A stretch of 43,595 nucleotides of DNA from Paraburkholderia elongata (GTDB taxonomy: Bacteria; Pseudomonadota; Gammaproteobacteria; Burkholderiales; Burkholderiaceae), in NCBI RefSeq assembly GCF_013177735.1, contig NZ_WOEZ01000078.1, forward strand, positions 1-43,595. The letters run 5' to 3'. Below, piece after piece: positions 25,061-33,981 of this stretch (its first letter is position 1; each line of letters begins with the position of its first letter). The translations under genes and the position numbers were made by a program. The notes under the pieces were generated by a model, which was not told the origin of the DNA, made no database searches, and saw only the letters and a list, made by a program, of their open reading frames with translations.

Positions 25061-26086
25061 ATGACACTGCAATCGGATACGTCGGCGCTGGGTAACAAGG
25101 AAAGGTCCTCGAGCCTGAGGGCCCGCGTCTTCACGCCGACCGCTCTGCAAAAACTGCTCGCCTTCGGGAGCCTGATCCTCCTGCTGGCCTTTTTCAGCTT
25201 CGCGTCTCCCGCGTTCATGCAGATGGACAATATGCTCGGGATTCTGCAGGCGACGGCGGTCAACGGCGTTCTGGCGATCGCCTGCACGTTCGTCATCATC
25301 ACAGGCGGCATCGATTTATCCGTCGGCACGATGATGACCTTCACAGCTGTCATTTGCGGCGTGTTTCTGACCTATTGGCATTTGCCGATGTGGACCGGCG
25401 TCGTGGCTGCAATTGGGACGGGCGCGATCTGCGGGACCATTTCGGGCACCCTCACGGCGAAAATGAAAATACCGCCGTTCATTGCCACCTTAGGCATGAT
25501 GCTGCTGCTGAAAGGCCTTTCTCTCGTCGTCTCGGCCGACAAGCCGATCTATTTCAGCGACACCGAAAACTTCTACCGGATCTCGCAGGATTCGCTGATC
25601 GGCTATGTGCTGCCGAGTCTGCCTGTGCCGAACGCGGTCCTGATTCTGTTTTTCCTTGCGGTCGCGAGTTCGATCACGCTCAATCGCACGGCGCTTGGCC
25701 GCTACACATTCGCACTTGGCAGCAACGAAGAGGCCGTGCGCCTTTCCGGCGTGAATGTCGATCGGTGGAAGATCGCCATTTACGGCCTCGCCGGGTCCAT
25801 TTGCGGCGTTGCCGGGCTGCTGATCGCCTCGCGCCTGAATTCGGCCCAGCCCGCGCTAGGCCAAGGTTACGAACTCGAAGCGATCGCCGCCGTGGTTATC
25901 GGCGGAACCTCGCTCAGCGGCGGCGCGGGCACGATTCTCGGCACGATCATCGGCGCGTTCATCATGAGCGTGCTGACCAACGGCCTGCGCATCATGTCCG
26001 TCGCTCAGGAATGGCAGATCGTGGTGACCGGCCTCATCATCATTCTCGCGGTCTATGCCGATATTTTGCGGCGCAAGAAGAGCTGA
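25061..26086 (+). CDS. Sugar ABC transporter permease (CUT2 family)
   Basis: 341 residues with multiple hydrophobic helices (LLAFGSLILLLAFFSF, then VLAIACTFVIITGGIDLSVG, ILILFFLAVASSI and others), giving the 8-10 segments of the BPD_transp_2 family. ITGGIDLSVG after the second helix and LTNGLRIMSVAQEWQIVVTG near the end are CUT2 landmarks. It forms the inner-membrane channel as a homodimer with the double ATPase. The cytoplasmic N-terminus of about 35 residues is longer than in RbsC. The gap to the ATPase is 19 bases; 108 bases with a stem-loop separate it from the binding protein. Confidence 0.93.
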   Translation: MTLQSDTSALGNKERSSSLRARVFTPTALQKLLAFGSLILLLAFFSFASPAFMQMDNMLGILQATAVNGVLAIACTFVIITGGIDLSVGTMMTFTAVICGVFLTYWHLPMWTGVVAAIGTGAICGTISGTLTAKMKIPPFIATLGMMLLLKGLSLVVSADKPIYFSDTENFYRISQDSLIGYVLPSLPVPNAVLILFFLAVASSITLNRTALGRYTFALGSNEEAVRLSGVNVDRWKIAIYGLAGSICGVAGLLIASRLNSAQPALGQGYELEAIAAVVIGGTSLSGGAGTILGTIIGAFIMSVLTNGLRIMSVAQEWQIVVTGLIIILAVYADILRRKKS

Positions 26087-26132
26087 CGAAGGCTGACGAA
26101 GGCAGACACTACGCGCAACAAGATCAAGAAAA

Positions 26133-26151
26133 GGGAGCGCCAAAGGCTCCC
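26133..26151 (+). terminator. Intercistronic stem-loop before the binding-protein gene
   Basis: GGGAGC, seven bases, GCTCCC forms a perfect hairpin in the 108-base gap between permease and binding-protein genes. In binding-protein operons such hairpins often attenuate or stabilise mRNA so the binding protein is made in excess. No T-run follows, so partial termination or RNA protection is likelier than a full stop. Confidence 0.5.
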
Positions 26152-26194
26152 CCAATGGCTGAAGGTTGATGGCCCACTTAGGAGGAGAAACCCC

Positions 26195-27136
26195 ATGTTG
26201 AAAAGAAGACTAATCGGTGTCGTGGTCGGCGTAGGCGCGCTCATTGGCGGGACGAGTGTTGCGTACGCGCAAGACACCTACATCCCGCTGATCTCGAAGG
26301 GCTTCCAGCACCAGTTCTGGCAGGCCGTCAAATCTGGCGCAGAGCAGTCGGCCAAGGAGCACAACGTCAGGATCACCTTCGAAGGTCCGGAAACCGAGGC
26401 CATGGTCGATAAGCAGATCGACATGCTCTCGGCCGCGATCGCCAAGAAGCCCCAGGCGCTCGGCATCGCCGCGCTCGATAGCAAAGCGGCCATTCCGTTG
26501 TTGAAGCGGGCGCAGACCGGCAAAATACCCGTCATCGCCTTCGACTCCGGCGTCGACAGCGACATTCCGCTGACGACGTGTGCGACGGACAACCTTGCCG
26601 CGGCCGCACTCGCCGCCGACAAGATGGCCGAGGCGATCGGCAATTCCGGTGAGGTCGGCGTGATCGTGCACGACCAGACGAGCCGCACCGGCATCGGTCG
26701 CCGCGACGGCTTCCTGGATGAGATGAAAGCGAAGCATCCGAACGTCAAGATCGTCTCAGTCCAGTATGGCAGCGGCGACCATCTGAAGTCGGCGGAAATC
26801 GCCAAGACGATGATCCAGGCCAATCCCAATCTCAAGGGCATTTTTGGCGCGAATGAAGGTTCGGCGGATGGAGCGGCGATTGGCGTCAAGGAATCAGGCA
26901 AGAAACTCGTCCTGATCGGCTTTGACTCGGGCAAGGAGCAAAAGGACGACATCAATTCGGGCCTGATGTTCGGCGCCATCACGCAGAACCCGGTCGGCAT
27001 CGGCAAATGTGTTGTCGACTCCGCGGTGAAGGCGTTGAAGGGCGAGAAGCTGCCCAAGAAAGTCGACACGGGCTTCTACTGGTACGACAAGAGCAATATG
27101 AGCGATCCCAAGATCGCCGCCGTGCTCTACGATTGA
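26195..27136 (+). CDS. Sugar ABC transporter periplasmic binding protein
   Basis: 313 residues behind TAGGAGGAGAAACCCC, the best ribosome-binding site of the operon, consistent with high expression. Sec signal peptide MLKRRLIGVVVGVGALIGG, cleaved after AYA near residue 25. The mature protein is a type I periplasmic binding protein of the RbsB group: FQHQFWQAVKSGAEQSAKEH, then IDMLSAAIAKKPQALGIAAL, IPVIAFDSGVDSD, and GIFGANEGSADGAAIGVKES. It delivers the sugar to the permease. Binding-pocket side chains cannot be assigned a sugar by eye; the fuconate dehydratase gene next door points to fucose-like substrates. Confidence 0.92.
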   Translation: MLKRRLIGVVVGVGALIGGTSVAYAQDTYIPLISKGFQHQFWQAVKSGAEQSAKEHNVRITFEGPETEAMVDKQIDMLSAAIAKKPQALGIAALDSKAAIPLLKRAQTGKIPVIAFDSGVDSDIPLTTCATDNLAAAALAADKMAEAIGNSGEVGVIVHDQTSRTGIGRRDGFLDEMKAKHPNVKIVSVQYGSGDHLKSAEIAKTMIQANPNLKGIFGANEGSADGAAIGVKESGKKLVLIGFDSGKEQKDDINSGLMFGAITQNPVGIGKCVVDSAVKALKGEKLPKKVDTGFYWYDKSNMSDPKIAAVLYD

Positions 27137-27228
27137 CCGACGCCGCCTGAGCGCGAAGGGAGAGGAGGGGGCGCGGCGCTTCCTCTTCTTATCTCACCTC
27201 GCATCGCATCGCGGAGAGAAAAGATGGC

Positions 27229-27267
27229 CGCAAAGAGGTCGGGCGAGCACGCACGACCCTCTTTGCG
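27229..27267. terminator. Stem-loop between binding-protein and fuconate dehydratase genes
   Basis: CGCAAAGAGGTCG (27229-27241) pairs with CGACCCTCTTTGCG (27254-27267) with one bulged base around a 12-base loop. It stands in the 173-base gap after the binding-protein gene, about 40 bases before the next start. Without a T-run it may be an attenuator or an mRNA-protecting hairpin. Confidence 0.5.
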
Positions 27268-27309
27268 CATAGGCGCAAGCCGATAGCTGTCGAAGAAGAG
27301 GGTGTTCAG

Positions 27310-28608
27310 ATGCCCACAATCACCAGCTTGTCCGTCCGGGACATTCGGTTCCCGACCTCGCGTTCACTCGACGGTTCCGATGCGATGAACGCCGCGCCGG
27401 ATTACTCCGCCACCTACGTAACGCTCGAAACCGATTCGCCGAAGGGCCTCACAGGCCATGGTCTCACCTTCACCATCGGCCGCGGCAACGAGATCTGCGT
27501 GACCGCGGTACAGGCGCTTGCCCCGCTGATTGTCGGCAAAACGCTCGAGGATATCGCAGCGAACATGGGCGCTTTCTGGCGCGCGCTGACGTCAGACAGC
27601 CAACTGCGCTGGATCGGCCCGGACAAGGGCGCCATTCATCTGGCGACGGCGGCTGTGGTGAATGCGGCCTGGGACCTGTGGGCCAAAGCGGAAGGCAAGC
27701 CGGTGTGGAAGCTGCTCGCCGACATGAGTCCCGAAGAACTCGTGCGGTGTCTCGACTTCCGCTATGTGACCGATGCGATCACGCCGCAGGAAGCCATCGC
27801 CATGCTGCACCGTCATGCCAGGACCCGGGGCGAGCGCGAAAAGGAAATGCTTGCGCACGGCTATCCGGCTTACACGACGTCGGCCGGCTGGCTCGGTTAC
27901 GACGACGACAAGATCCGGCGACTCGCACGCGAAGGCGTCGCGCAGGGCTGGACGCACTTCAAGCAGAAGGTGGGCGGCAATCTGGAAGAAGATATGCGCC
28001 GGGCCCGCATCCTGCGCGAAGAAATCGGCGAAAACCTGAAGCTGATGATGGATGCGAACCAGGTGTGGGATATCGATGAAGCGGTCGCAAACATGCGGCG
28101 CCTGGCGCAATTCGATCCGTGGTGGATCGAGGAACCCACGAGTCCCGACGACATTCTCGGCCACGCGGCCATCCGGCAGCGGATTCGGCCAATCGGTGTG
28201 GCGACGGGCGAGCATTGCCATAACCGGGTGATGTTCAAGCAGTTGCTGCAGGCGCATGCCATCGACTTCTGTCAGGTTGATAGCTGCCGCCTGGGTGGTC
28301 TGAACGAGGTGATCGTCGTGCTGCTGATGGCGGCGAAATTTGGTGTGCCCGTGTGCCCGCATGCGGGCGGCGTTGGTTTGTGCGAGTACGTGCAGCACAT
28401 TTCGCTGTTCGACTATATCTGCGTGTCGGCGTCGCTGGAAAACCGGGTGCTCGAATACGTGGATCATTTGCATGAGCATTTTGTCGATCCTGTCGTGATT
28501 CGAAACGGCCGTTATATGCCGCCGCAACGTGCCGGCTACAGCATCGAAATGCATGCGGCGTCGCTCGATGAGTATGACTTTCCCGATGGGCCGGCCTGGC
28601 GGGTTTGA
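27310..28608 (+). CDS. fucD: L-fuconate dehydratase (enolase superfamily)
   Basis: 432 residues. It removes water from L-fuconate to give 2-keto-3-deoxy-L-fuconate in the non-phosphorylating fucose pathway. The active site is complete: Lys218 and Lys220 in HFKQKVGG, metal ligands Asp248 (with Asn250, MMDANQ), Glu274 (WWIEEPTSPDD) and Glu301 (ATGEHCHNR), and His351 in CPHAGGVGLCEYVQH. These numbers coincide with what I recall for the Xanthomonas campestris enzyme, a strong sign of the same specificity. EHCHNRVMFKQLLQA and HAGGVGLCE are subfamily marks. The upstream ABC importer would bring in the sugar. Fucose dehydrogenase, lactonase and the later enzymes are not in this window. Confidence 0.9.
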   Translation: MPTITSLSVRDIRFPTSRSLDGSDAMNAAPDYSATYVTLETDSPKGLTGHGLTFTIGRGNEICVTAVQALAPLIVGKTLEDIAANMGAFWRALTSDSQLRWIGPDKGAIHLATAAVVNAAWDLWAKAEGKPVWKLLADMSPEELVRCLDFRYVTDAITPQEAIAMLHRHARTRGEREKEMLAHGYPAYTTSAGWLGYDDDKIRRLAREGVAQGWTHFKQKVGGNLEEDMRRARILREEIGENLKLMMDANQVWDIDEAVANMRRLAQFDPWWIEEPTSPDDILGHAAIRQRIRPIGVATGEHCHNRVMFKQLLQAHAIDFCQVDSCRLGGLNEVIVVLLMAAKFGVPVCPHAGGVGLCEYVQHISLFDYICVSASLENRVLEYVDHLHEHFVDPVVIRNGRYMPPQRAGYSIEMHAASLDEYDFPDGPAWRV

Positions 28609-28641
28609 AGCGGCACGCGCAGGGGCCTCTGCAGCCGTTGG

Positions 28642-29556
28642 CTAACTCGTACTCGTCAAAGCGACGATGAAGTCGAGAAACACCCTTGTCTTGGCCGGCG
28701 TGTGGTGCCGCGATGGATGGTACGCATAGATTGGGAAGCGCTCATCCGGCCAGTCTGGGAACAGGTTGACGAGCCGTCCCTCCCGAATCAGAGGTTCCGC
28801 TCCGATCAGAAGCATCTGCGCGATGCCGGAGCCGGCCAGACACGCGTTAAGGAGTGCGCTCGGATCGTTCACCGTAAGCCGTCCATTCGTTTCGACAACC
28901 AGCTTTTTGCGCTTGCGATGAAACTCCCACGGATACGGCTTTCCGGTTTCCGGGTTCCGGAATTCGAGGCACCGGTGCGCCCCGCGACCCAGCTCTTGAG
29001 GCTCCGCTGGCCGCCCCTGGCGAGCGAGGTACGAGGGTGCTGCGACGGTGACAACTGCGGTGTCCAGAAGCTTGCGCGCAATCAGAGTGGATGAGCGAGG
29101 TTCGCCAAATCGCAAGGCCAGATCGAAGCCGTCCACGATGAGGTCGCCAAGCTGATCTCTCGCAATGAACTCGAGTTCAAGCTCAGGATGCGCATCCATG
29201 AATTCGTCGAGCTTCGGGCCCAGAACGATTCGCAAAAAAGCCGGATCAAGATTGATTCGCAGCTTCCCGCGTACTGTCGCGGTGCCGCCTGACGCGGCTG
29301 CGGCCGCTTCTTCCATTCCCCTTAAGTGCGGCATGACCTGCTCGTAGAACCGTTTGCCCTCTTCCGTGAGGGAAACGGCGCGGGTCGTCCGATTGAAGAG
29401 CCGTATTTTCAGCCGCCTTTCGAGTCGAGCGATTGCCCGGCTAACCCCGGGCGGCGACATACCCATCACTTCGGAAGCGGCTGCGAACGTCCCCGCATCG
29501 ACGACGGCCGCAAATACGCTGATACCGCTAGAGAGATTCTCGCTGGACGATCTCAT
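28642..29556 (-). CDS. LysR family transcriptional regulator
   Basis: 304 residues from the ATG at 29556, six bases after GGGGAG; an in-frame GTG at 29571 is an alternative. Winged helix at residues 8-70: ISVFAAVVDAGTFAAASEVM, then MSPPGVSRAIARLERRLKIR and LFNRTTRAVSLTEEG. The effector domain starts at RGKLRINLDPAFL and contains VDGFDLALRFGEP, CRGxxR-type as in many repressors or activators of divergent redox genes. It faces the fuconate dehydratase end to end (34 bases apart) and diverges from the beta-lactamase-like gene (161 bases), which it probably regulates. Confidence 0.9.
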   Translation of the reverse strand: MRSSSENLSSGISVFAAVVDAGTFAAASEVMGMSPPGVSRAIARLERRLKIRLFNRTTRAVSLTEEGKRFYEQVMPHLRGMEEAAAAASGGTATVRGKLRINLDPAFLRIVLGPKLDEFMDAHPELELEFIARDQLGDLIVDGFDLALRFGEPRSSTLIARKLLDTAVVTVAAPSYLARQGRPAEPQELGRGAHRCLEFRNPETGKPYPWEFHRKRKKLVVETNGRLTVNDPSALLNACLAGSGIAQMLLIGAEPLIREGRLVNLFPDWPDERFPIYAYHPSRHHTPAKTRVFLDFIVALTSTS

Positions 29557-29716
29557 TGGCGCTCCCCGCACAGTGCCTCAAAAACCGCACTATGACTCAT
29601 TAGTAACTATCAGTCACTTCACAAGTGTTATTCATGTCATTTAGTTTCGTGTCGCGTTTACCCACAATGCATCCCAACAGGACGTTCCAACCTCAACGAC
29701 CCAAAGGAGCATCGCC

Positions 29717-31090
29717 ATGAATACCCGTCACCTCGGACTCGCCATCGCCGCCCCTGTCGCTGGATACGCTCAGGAATCCAGCTCGACTGTCACCCGTCGC
29801 GACCTGTTGAAGCGAGCATCCGGCCTCCTGGCGGTCGCCGCAGTGGGCGGATTGACTAGCATCGGAACAGAGGCCGCGGAGGGTCATCAGGAGCGTCATC
29901 GTGTTCTGGTCCGCAACCCTGCCTTTGCCGCGATTGACCTTTCCTTGCGGCAGGCCGTCGACAACGGCACCGTAGCCGGTGTGGTGGCGATGGGCGCCAC
30001 GCAGCGCGGGCTCGTCTACGAGGGCGCATCTGGCCATGCCAATCCCCAGACCGGTGCGGCGATGACGCCCGACACGGTGTTCTGGTTGCTATCGATGACC
30101 AAGGCGATCACTGCAACCGCCTGTATGCAGCTCATCGAGCAGGGCAGGCTCTCACTCGATCAACCCGCGGGCGACATTCTCCCGGAACTGAAGTCGCCAC
30201 AGGTGCTGGACGGCTTCGATGCATCCGGACAGCCGAAGCTGCGTCCCGCACGAAACACGATTACCGTGCGTCACCTGCTGACTCACACGTCCGGCTTCAC
30301 GTACAGCATCTGGAGCGAAAACATGAGCCGGTACGAAAAAGTGACCGGCATGCCGGATATTGGCTACTCGATGAACGGCGCGTTCAAGGCGCCGCTGGAG
30401 TTCGAGCCTGGCGAGCGCTGGCAGTACGGCATCGGGATGGACTGGGTGGGCAAGCTGGTTGAGGCGGTGACCGATCAGTCGCTGGAGGTCTACTTCCGGG
30501 AGCACATTTTCACGCCGCTCGGCATGAGCAATTCGGGCTTTCTGATCAGCGGCGCGCAGAAGCAGCGAGTGGCGACCATGCACAACCGGCAACCCGATGG
30601 ATCGCTCAAGCCCGCTCCGTTCGAGATCAACCAGCGGCCCGAGTTCTTTATGGGTGGCGGCGGTGCATTCAGCACGCCGCGCGATTACATGGCGCTCCTG
30701 CAGATGCTTGTGAACGGCGGGACGTACCGCGGCGAGCGGGTCCTGCGTGCCGACACCGTTGCGACGATGTTCCAGAATCACATCGGAGATCTTCAGGTAA
30801 CCGAAATGAAGACGGCACAGCCGACGTGGTCGAACAGTTTCGATCAATTCCCTGCGATGTCTCATAAGTGGGGGCTTTCCTTCGACATCAACACGCAGCC
30901 GGGTCCGCATGGCCGCAGCGCGGGCAGCATCAGCTGGGCGGGACTGCTGAACAGCTATTTCTGGGTCGATCCGGTCAGGAAGGTGGCCGGCACGCTGTTC
31001 ACGCAGATCCTGCCGTTCTACGACCCTCGCGTGGTGGATCTGTACGGACAGTTCGAGCAGGGGCTGTATCACGGCTTGCAACACGCCTGA
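29717..31090 (+). CDS. Beta-lactamase-like serine hydrolase with Tat signal
   Basis: 457 residues behind AAAGGAGCATCGCC. Class C beta-lactamase/esterase family: Ser126-x-x-Lys129 in LLSMTKAITA, HLLTHTSGFTY, and Tyr237 in RWQYGIGMDWVG as the YxN-equivalent, here Y-G-I. MGGGGAFSTPRDYMALLQM and SYFWVDPVRKVAGTLFTQ are typical of EstB-like esterases and D-aminopeptidase-like hydrolases. A twin-arginine motif TRRDLLKRASGLLAVAAVGG begins at residue 26, so export by Tat is likely. It is preceded by an odd 25-residue stretch that itself looks like a short signal peptide. The substrate is probably an ester. It is upstream of an NmrA-like reductase by 56 bases. Confidence 0.85.
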   Translation: MNTRHLGLAIAAPVAGYAQESSSTVTRRDLLKRASGLLAVAAVGGLTSIGTEAAEGHQERHRVLVRNPAFAAIDLSLRQAVDNGTVAGVVAMGATQRGLVYEGASGHANPQTGAAMTPDTVFWLLSMTKAITATACMQLIEQGRLSLDQPAGDILPELKSPQVLDGFDASGQPKLRPARNTITVRHLLTHTSGFTYSIWSENMSRYEKVTGMPDIGYSMNGAFKAPLEFEPGERWQYGIGMDWVGKLVEAVTDQSLEVYFREHIFTPLGMSNSGFLISGAQKQRVATMHNRQPDGSLKPAPFEINQRPEFFMGGGGAFSTPRDYMALLQMLVNGGTYRGERVLRADTVATMFQNHIGDLQVTEMKTAQPTWSNSFDQFPAMSHKWGLSFDINTQPGPHGRSAGSISWAGLLNSYFWVDPVRKVAGTLFTQILPFYDPRVVDLYGQFEQGLYHGLQHA

Positions 31091-31146
31091 GCACCGGTCA
31101 TTGATCGGCGATTGGGACACATCTATTTACGCAAGGAGAAACTGCA

Positions 31147-32013
31147 ATGTATGCAATCACAGGGATAACAGGAAAGGTCGGCGGTGCGGTGGCGCGCACG
31201 TTGCTCGCAGCGGGCCAGCCGGTACGCGCGGTTGTACGCGATGCCGCTCGGGCACGTTCGTGGGCTGAGCGCGGGTGTGAAGTGGTGACTGCCGACATGG
31301 ACGACGAGACATCCCTTACCGCCGCCTTCGAGGGCACGCAAGGCGTTTTCATTCTGCCGCCGTCCGAGTTTGATCCGTCGCCGGGCTTTCCCGAGGCACG
31401 TGCTGTCATTGACGCTGTGCGCGGGGCGCTTCAGTCCGCGACGCCTGGCAAGGTGGTCTGCCTGTCGACAATCGGCGCGCAAGCTACCGAGATTAATCTG
31501 CTCACGCAACGTACGCTGATGGAGCAGGCGCTTCAGGGTTTGCCGATGCCGGTGACATTCCTGCGTCCCGGCTGGTTCATGGAAAACGCCGCGTGGGACG
31601 TGGCTCCTGCCCGGGACACAGGGATGATCCCCAGCTTTCTGCAGCCGCTCGACAAGGCGCTGCCGATGGTCGCGACCGCGGACGTGGGTCGCGTTGCCGC
31701 GCAACTGCTTCAACAAACCTGGCTCGGCGTACGTGTCGTCGAGCTGGAGGGGCCGCGACGTGTGAGCCCGAACGATCTGGCCGAGGCATTTGCCCAGGTG
31801 CTCGGTCGTCCGGTTCGTGCGGAGGTGGTGCCGCGCGAAACATGGGGCGCACTGTTCCGCTCCCAGGGTACGACGGACCCGTTGCCGCGCATGCGCATGC
31901 TCGACGGGTTCAATGAAGGCTTCATCGCCTTCGAAGGCGATGAAGCCGACATCGTCAAGGGCGAGGTGGAACTGGAAACCGTTCTGCGAGGCCTCGTCTC
32001 GCAGGCGGGCTAA
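31147..32013 (+). CDS. NmrA-like NAD(P)-binding protein
   Basis: 288 residues with CAAGGAGAAACTGCA before the ATG. MYAITGITGKVGGAVARTLL is the Rossmann start with G-x-x-G-x-x-G, VRAVVRDAARARSW the NADP-preferring second strand, and VFILPPSEFDP, VVCLSTIGAQ and VTFLRPGWFMENA follow as in NmrA/QorB-like proteins. No YxxxK catalytic pair. Likely an NAD(P)H-dependent quinone reductase or redox sensor. It is 56 bases downstream of the Tat-exported hydrolase and converges on an AraC gene. It is not a close copy of the NmrA-like gene at 3468. Confidence 0.8.
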   Translation: MYAITGITGKVGGAVARTLLAAGQPVRAVVRDAARARSWAERGCEVVTADMDDETSLTAAFEGTQGVFILPPSEFDPSPGFPEARAVIDAVRGALQSATPGKVVCLSTIGAQATEINLLTQRTLMEQALQGLPMPVTFLRPGWFMENAAWDVAPARDTGMIPSFLQPLDKALPMVATADVGRVAAQLLQQTWLGVRVVELEGPRRVSPNDLAEAFAQVLGRPVRAEVVPRETWGALFRSQGTTDPLPRMRMLDGFNEGFIAFEGDEADIVKGEVELETVLRGLVSQAG

Positions 32014-32170
32014 CGCGGGCACACCCGGTGACGCGTGCAGGATGCCGCGTCGCCGGGTGCTTTCACGGCTGACGCCTATTCGCAAGGGCCCTCTGAAACG
32101 GTCGTCGGTCAGGCGTTGGCTGACCTTGGACTCGACGAATCGCGCATGCTGGTAGCGATGAGTTTCAGCG

Positions 32171-33130
32171 TCATGCCTGGAGATTTCCGCCGGACGAGCG
32201 CCAACGCGCCGGCGAAACACCGATATGACGCTTGAAGACGCGTTGAAACGCGGCATTCGACTGATAGCCCACCGCCTCACCGATTTCGGCGACTGGCGTG
32301 GCGGTATGCAACAGCATTCGGCCCGCGATGGTCATTCGAACCTCGGTCAGAACATCGGAAGCCGAGCGGCCGATGGCCTCCTGAAACTGACGTATGAATG
32401 TTGCTCGGGACATATTGCAGAGCCCCGATAACTGATCCAAGGTCCAAGGCTCACTCGGTGCCTCGAACATCGCGGATATCGCGGGTTGCAAACGAGGCCG
32501 CCTCGAGAGCGCGAGCAATCCATGCGGCGGTTGGGTACCTTCAGTTGCGAAACGCAACGTCAGTGCGAACAGCGCCGCCGACAGGTGATTGACGAGCATC
32601 TCGCTCCCAGGGCCGGGATCGTTGGCCTCTTCATACATCAAATCGATCAGTTGCCTCAGGCGGGTGCGGAAAATGGATTGTGCCGAACCCTCCACGTCGT
32701 TACCTGGCTCGGGCAATGCGCTATGCACAACCAGGCGGCCCGGCAGGTGGTCGCGCAACAGCCGGTCTGGAACTGCACCGAGCAGAAACCGTCCGCATAG
32801 GAAGTCAGCTTTCTCGCCTCTCCCGTCGTTCTCAAAGACGACCAGCGAAGCCTTTCGACTCGTGGTTTCGGGCCCCGCTGTCTCCCCGCTACCGTCATGC
32901 ATAAGATGGGCGTTGCCCGCTGGAAACAGAATGATGTCGCCCGCCGTCAATCGTTCGGGCGGCCCGTTCACGTCTTCGAGAACGGCATGGCCGGACAACA
33001 GGATGTGGTACGGGATTTCTCGTACGCCAGAGACAGTCTGATCGATTTTCCACGGCGCACCGAAAAGACAGCGCAGCTCCAGCCGCCCCGTGACGGGTAT
33101 CAGTGAAAGCAGTCGACTTAGCAGATCCAT
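32171..33130 (-). CDS. AraC family regulator with cupin_6 domain
   Basis: 319 residues. N-terminal cupin-like sensor of the AraC cupin_6 class: RLELRCLFGAPWKIDQ, EIPYHILLSGHAVLED, AGDIILFPAGNAHLMHDG. The C-terminal AraC domain runs from about residue 215: PWTLDQLSGLCNMSRATFIR, then TPVAEIGEAVGYQSNAAFQR and FKRHIGVSPARWR. In this class the target is almost always the divergent neighbouring gene, here the AhpD-like gene 143 bases away; a palindrome at 33206 lies between. The stretch ASDVLTEVRMTIAGRMLLHT is the linker helix of the two helix-turn-helices. It probably activates in response to a small oxidant or electrophile. Confidence 0.9.
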   Translation of the reverse strand: MDLLSRLLSLIPVTGRLELRCLFGAPWKIDQTVSGVREIPYHILLSGHAVLEDVNGPPERLTAGDIILFPAGNAHLMHDGSGETAGPETTSRKASLVVFENDGRGEKADFLCGRFLLGAVPDRLLRDHLPGRLVVHSALPEPGNDVEGSAQSIFRTRLRQLIDLMYEEANDPGPGSEMLVNHLSAALFALTLRFATEGTQPPHGLLALSRRPRLQPAISAMFEAPSEPWTLDQLSGLCNMSRATFIRQFQEAIGRSASDVLTEVRMTIAGRMLLHTATPVAEIGEAVGYQSNAAFQRVFKRHIGVSPARWRSSGGNLQA

Positions 33131-33205
33131 GTGAACCGGGTGGGCATGTTTGAGAGCTGTTTAAGCGAGCTATGCGATACTTTTGAGCATAATAATGACA
33201 ATATC

Positions 33206-33222
33206 TGGTATCGTAAATACCA
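33206..33222. promoter_or_regulatory. Palindrome between AraC and AhpD-like genes
   Basis: TGGTAT, five bases, ATACCA is a perfect 17-base inverted repeat in an AT-rich part of the divergent region, 51 bases before the AhpD-like start. It is well placed as operator or activator site for the AraC protein. Confidence 0.55.
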
Positions 33223-33273
33223 TTCGTGGGACTTAAAGTGGAGCCTCCTAACCACCACTGAAGGAGTTCCACC

Positions 33274-33813
33274 ATGAGCCGCATCACTGTCCCCGCTATC
33301 GCCACCGCCACCGGCGCCACCGCTGATGTCTACGCCCAGGTCAAGAAGATTGCTGGCGGTACCGTACCTAACCTCTTCGCTGCTGTCGGTCACGTGGCCC
33401 CGGCGACGCTCTCTGCCGTGCTGGCCGCGGAAGGCGTGCTCGCATCTGGGAGCCTGAGCAAACAGGATCTGGAAACCATCAAGGTGCTGGTCAGCGAACA
33501 GACCGGCTGTGACTACTGCGTCGCTGCACACGTGATGCTGGGCAAGATGACAGGCCTGTCGACGGAGGCGCTCAAACAGATCCGCACCGGGCAGGCCACC
33601 GGCGATGCCAAGCGCGACGCGCTCGTGCACTTCGTGCTGAATTTGCAGAAGACGAGCGGCACGATCAGCGAGAACGAATTCGCCGCCATTCGCGCGGCCG
33701 GCTATACCGAGACGCAACTGGCTGAGATTTCGTTGGCCGTTGCCATGACGATCTTCACCAATACGTTCAACCGTATCAACGATACCGACGTCGATTTCCC
33801 GCCGGTCAAGTAA
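33274..33813 (+). CDS. Carboxymuconolactone decarboxylase/AhpD-like peroxidase
   Basis: 179 residues with GAAGGAGTTCCACC before the ATG. The family motif is SEQTGCDYCVAAH: Cys79 and Cys82 as CxxC with His86, the redox centre of AhpD-like alkylhydroperoxidases, preceded by the acidic relay residue at Glu75. Mostly helical, cytoplasmic, usually trimeric. It would reduce peroxides using thiols, or simply act as a disulfide reductase. FAAIRAAGYTETQLAEISLA and TIFTNTFNRINDTDVDFP are the usual C-terminal end of this subgroup. It diverges from the AraC regulator that probably controls it. Confidence 0.88.
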   Translation: MSRITVPAIATATGATADVYAQVKKIAGGTVPNLFAAVGHVAPATLSAVLAAEGVLASGSLSKQDLETIKVLVSEQTGCDYCVAAHVMLGKMTGLSTEALKQIRTGQATGDAKRDALVHFVLNLQKTSGTISENEFAAIRAAGYTETQLAEISLAVAMTIFTNTFNRINDTDVDFPPVK

Positions 33814-33981
33814 CGGAGGCATCGCGGAGCGTGCAGGCCACGCGGTGGTTGCACGCTCAAGGCAATGGAAAAGCTCGGTCTTGCCAAGGGATCGAAACTT
33901 TGAGTCGTAACGACGCTTGTGGATGAGATGCCACCATGACCGGTTCGCAAACCTGGCTATCCGGCAGGCTGGTAACCCTGC

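Noticed and set aside
29571..29571. GTG start for the LysR gene at 29571
   Set aside because: The ATG at 29556 has GGGGAG at proper spacing and gives the usual LysR N-terminal length.
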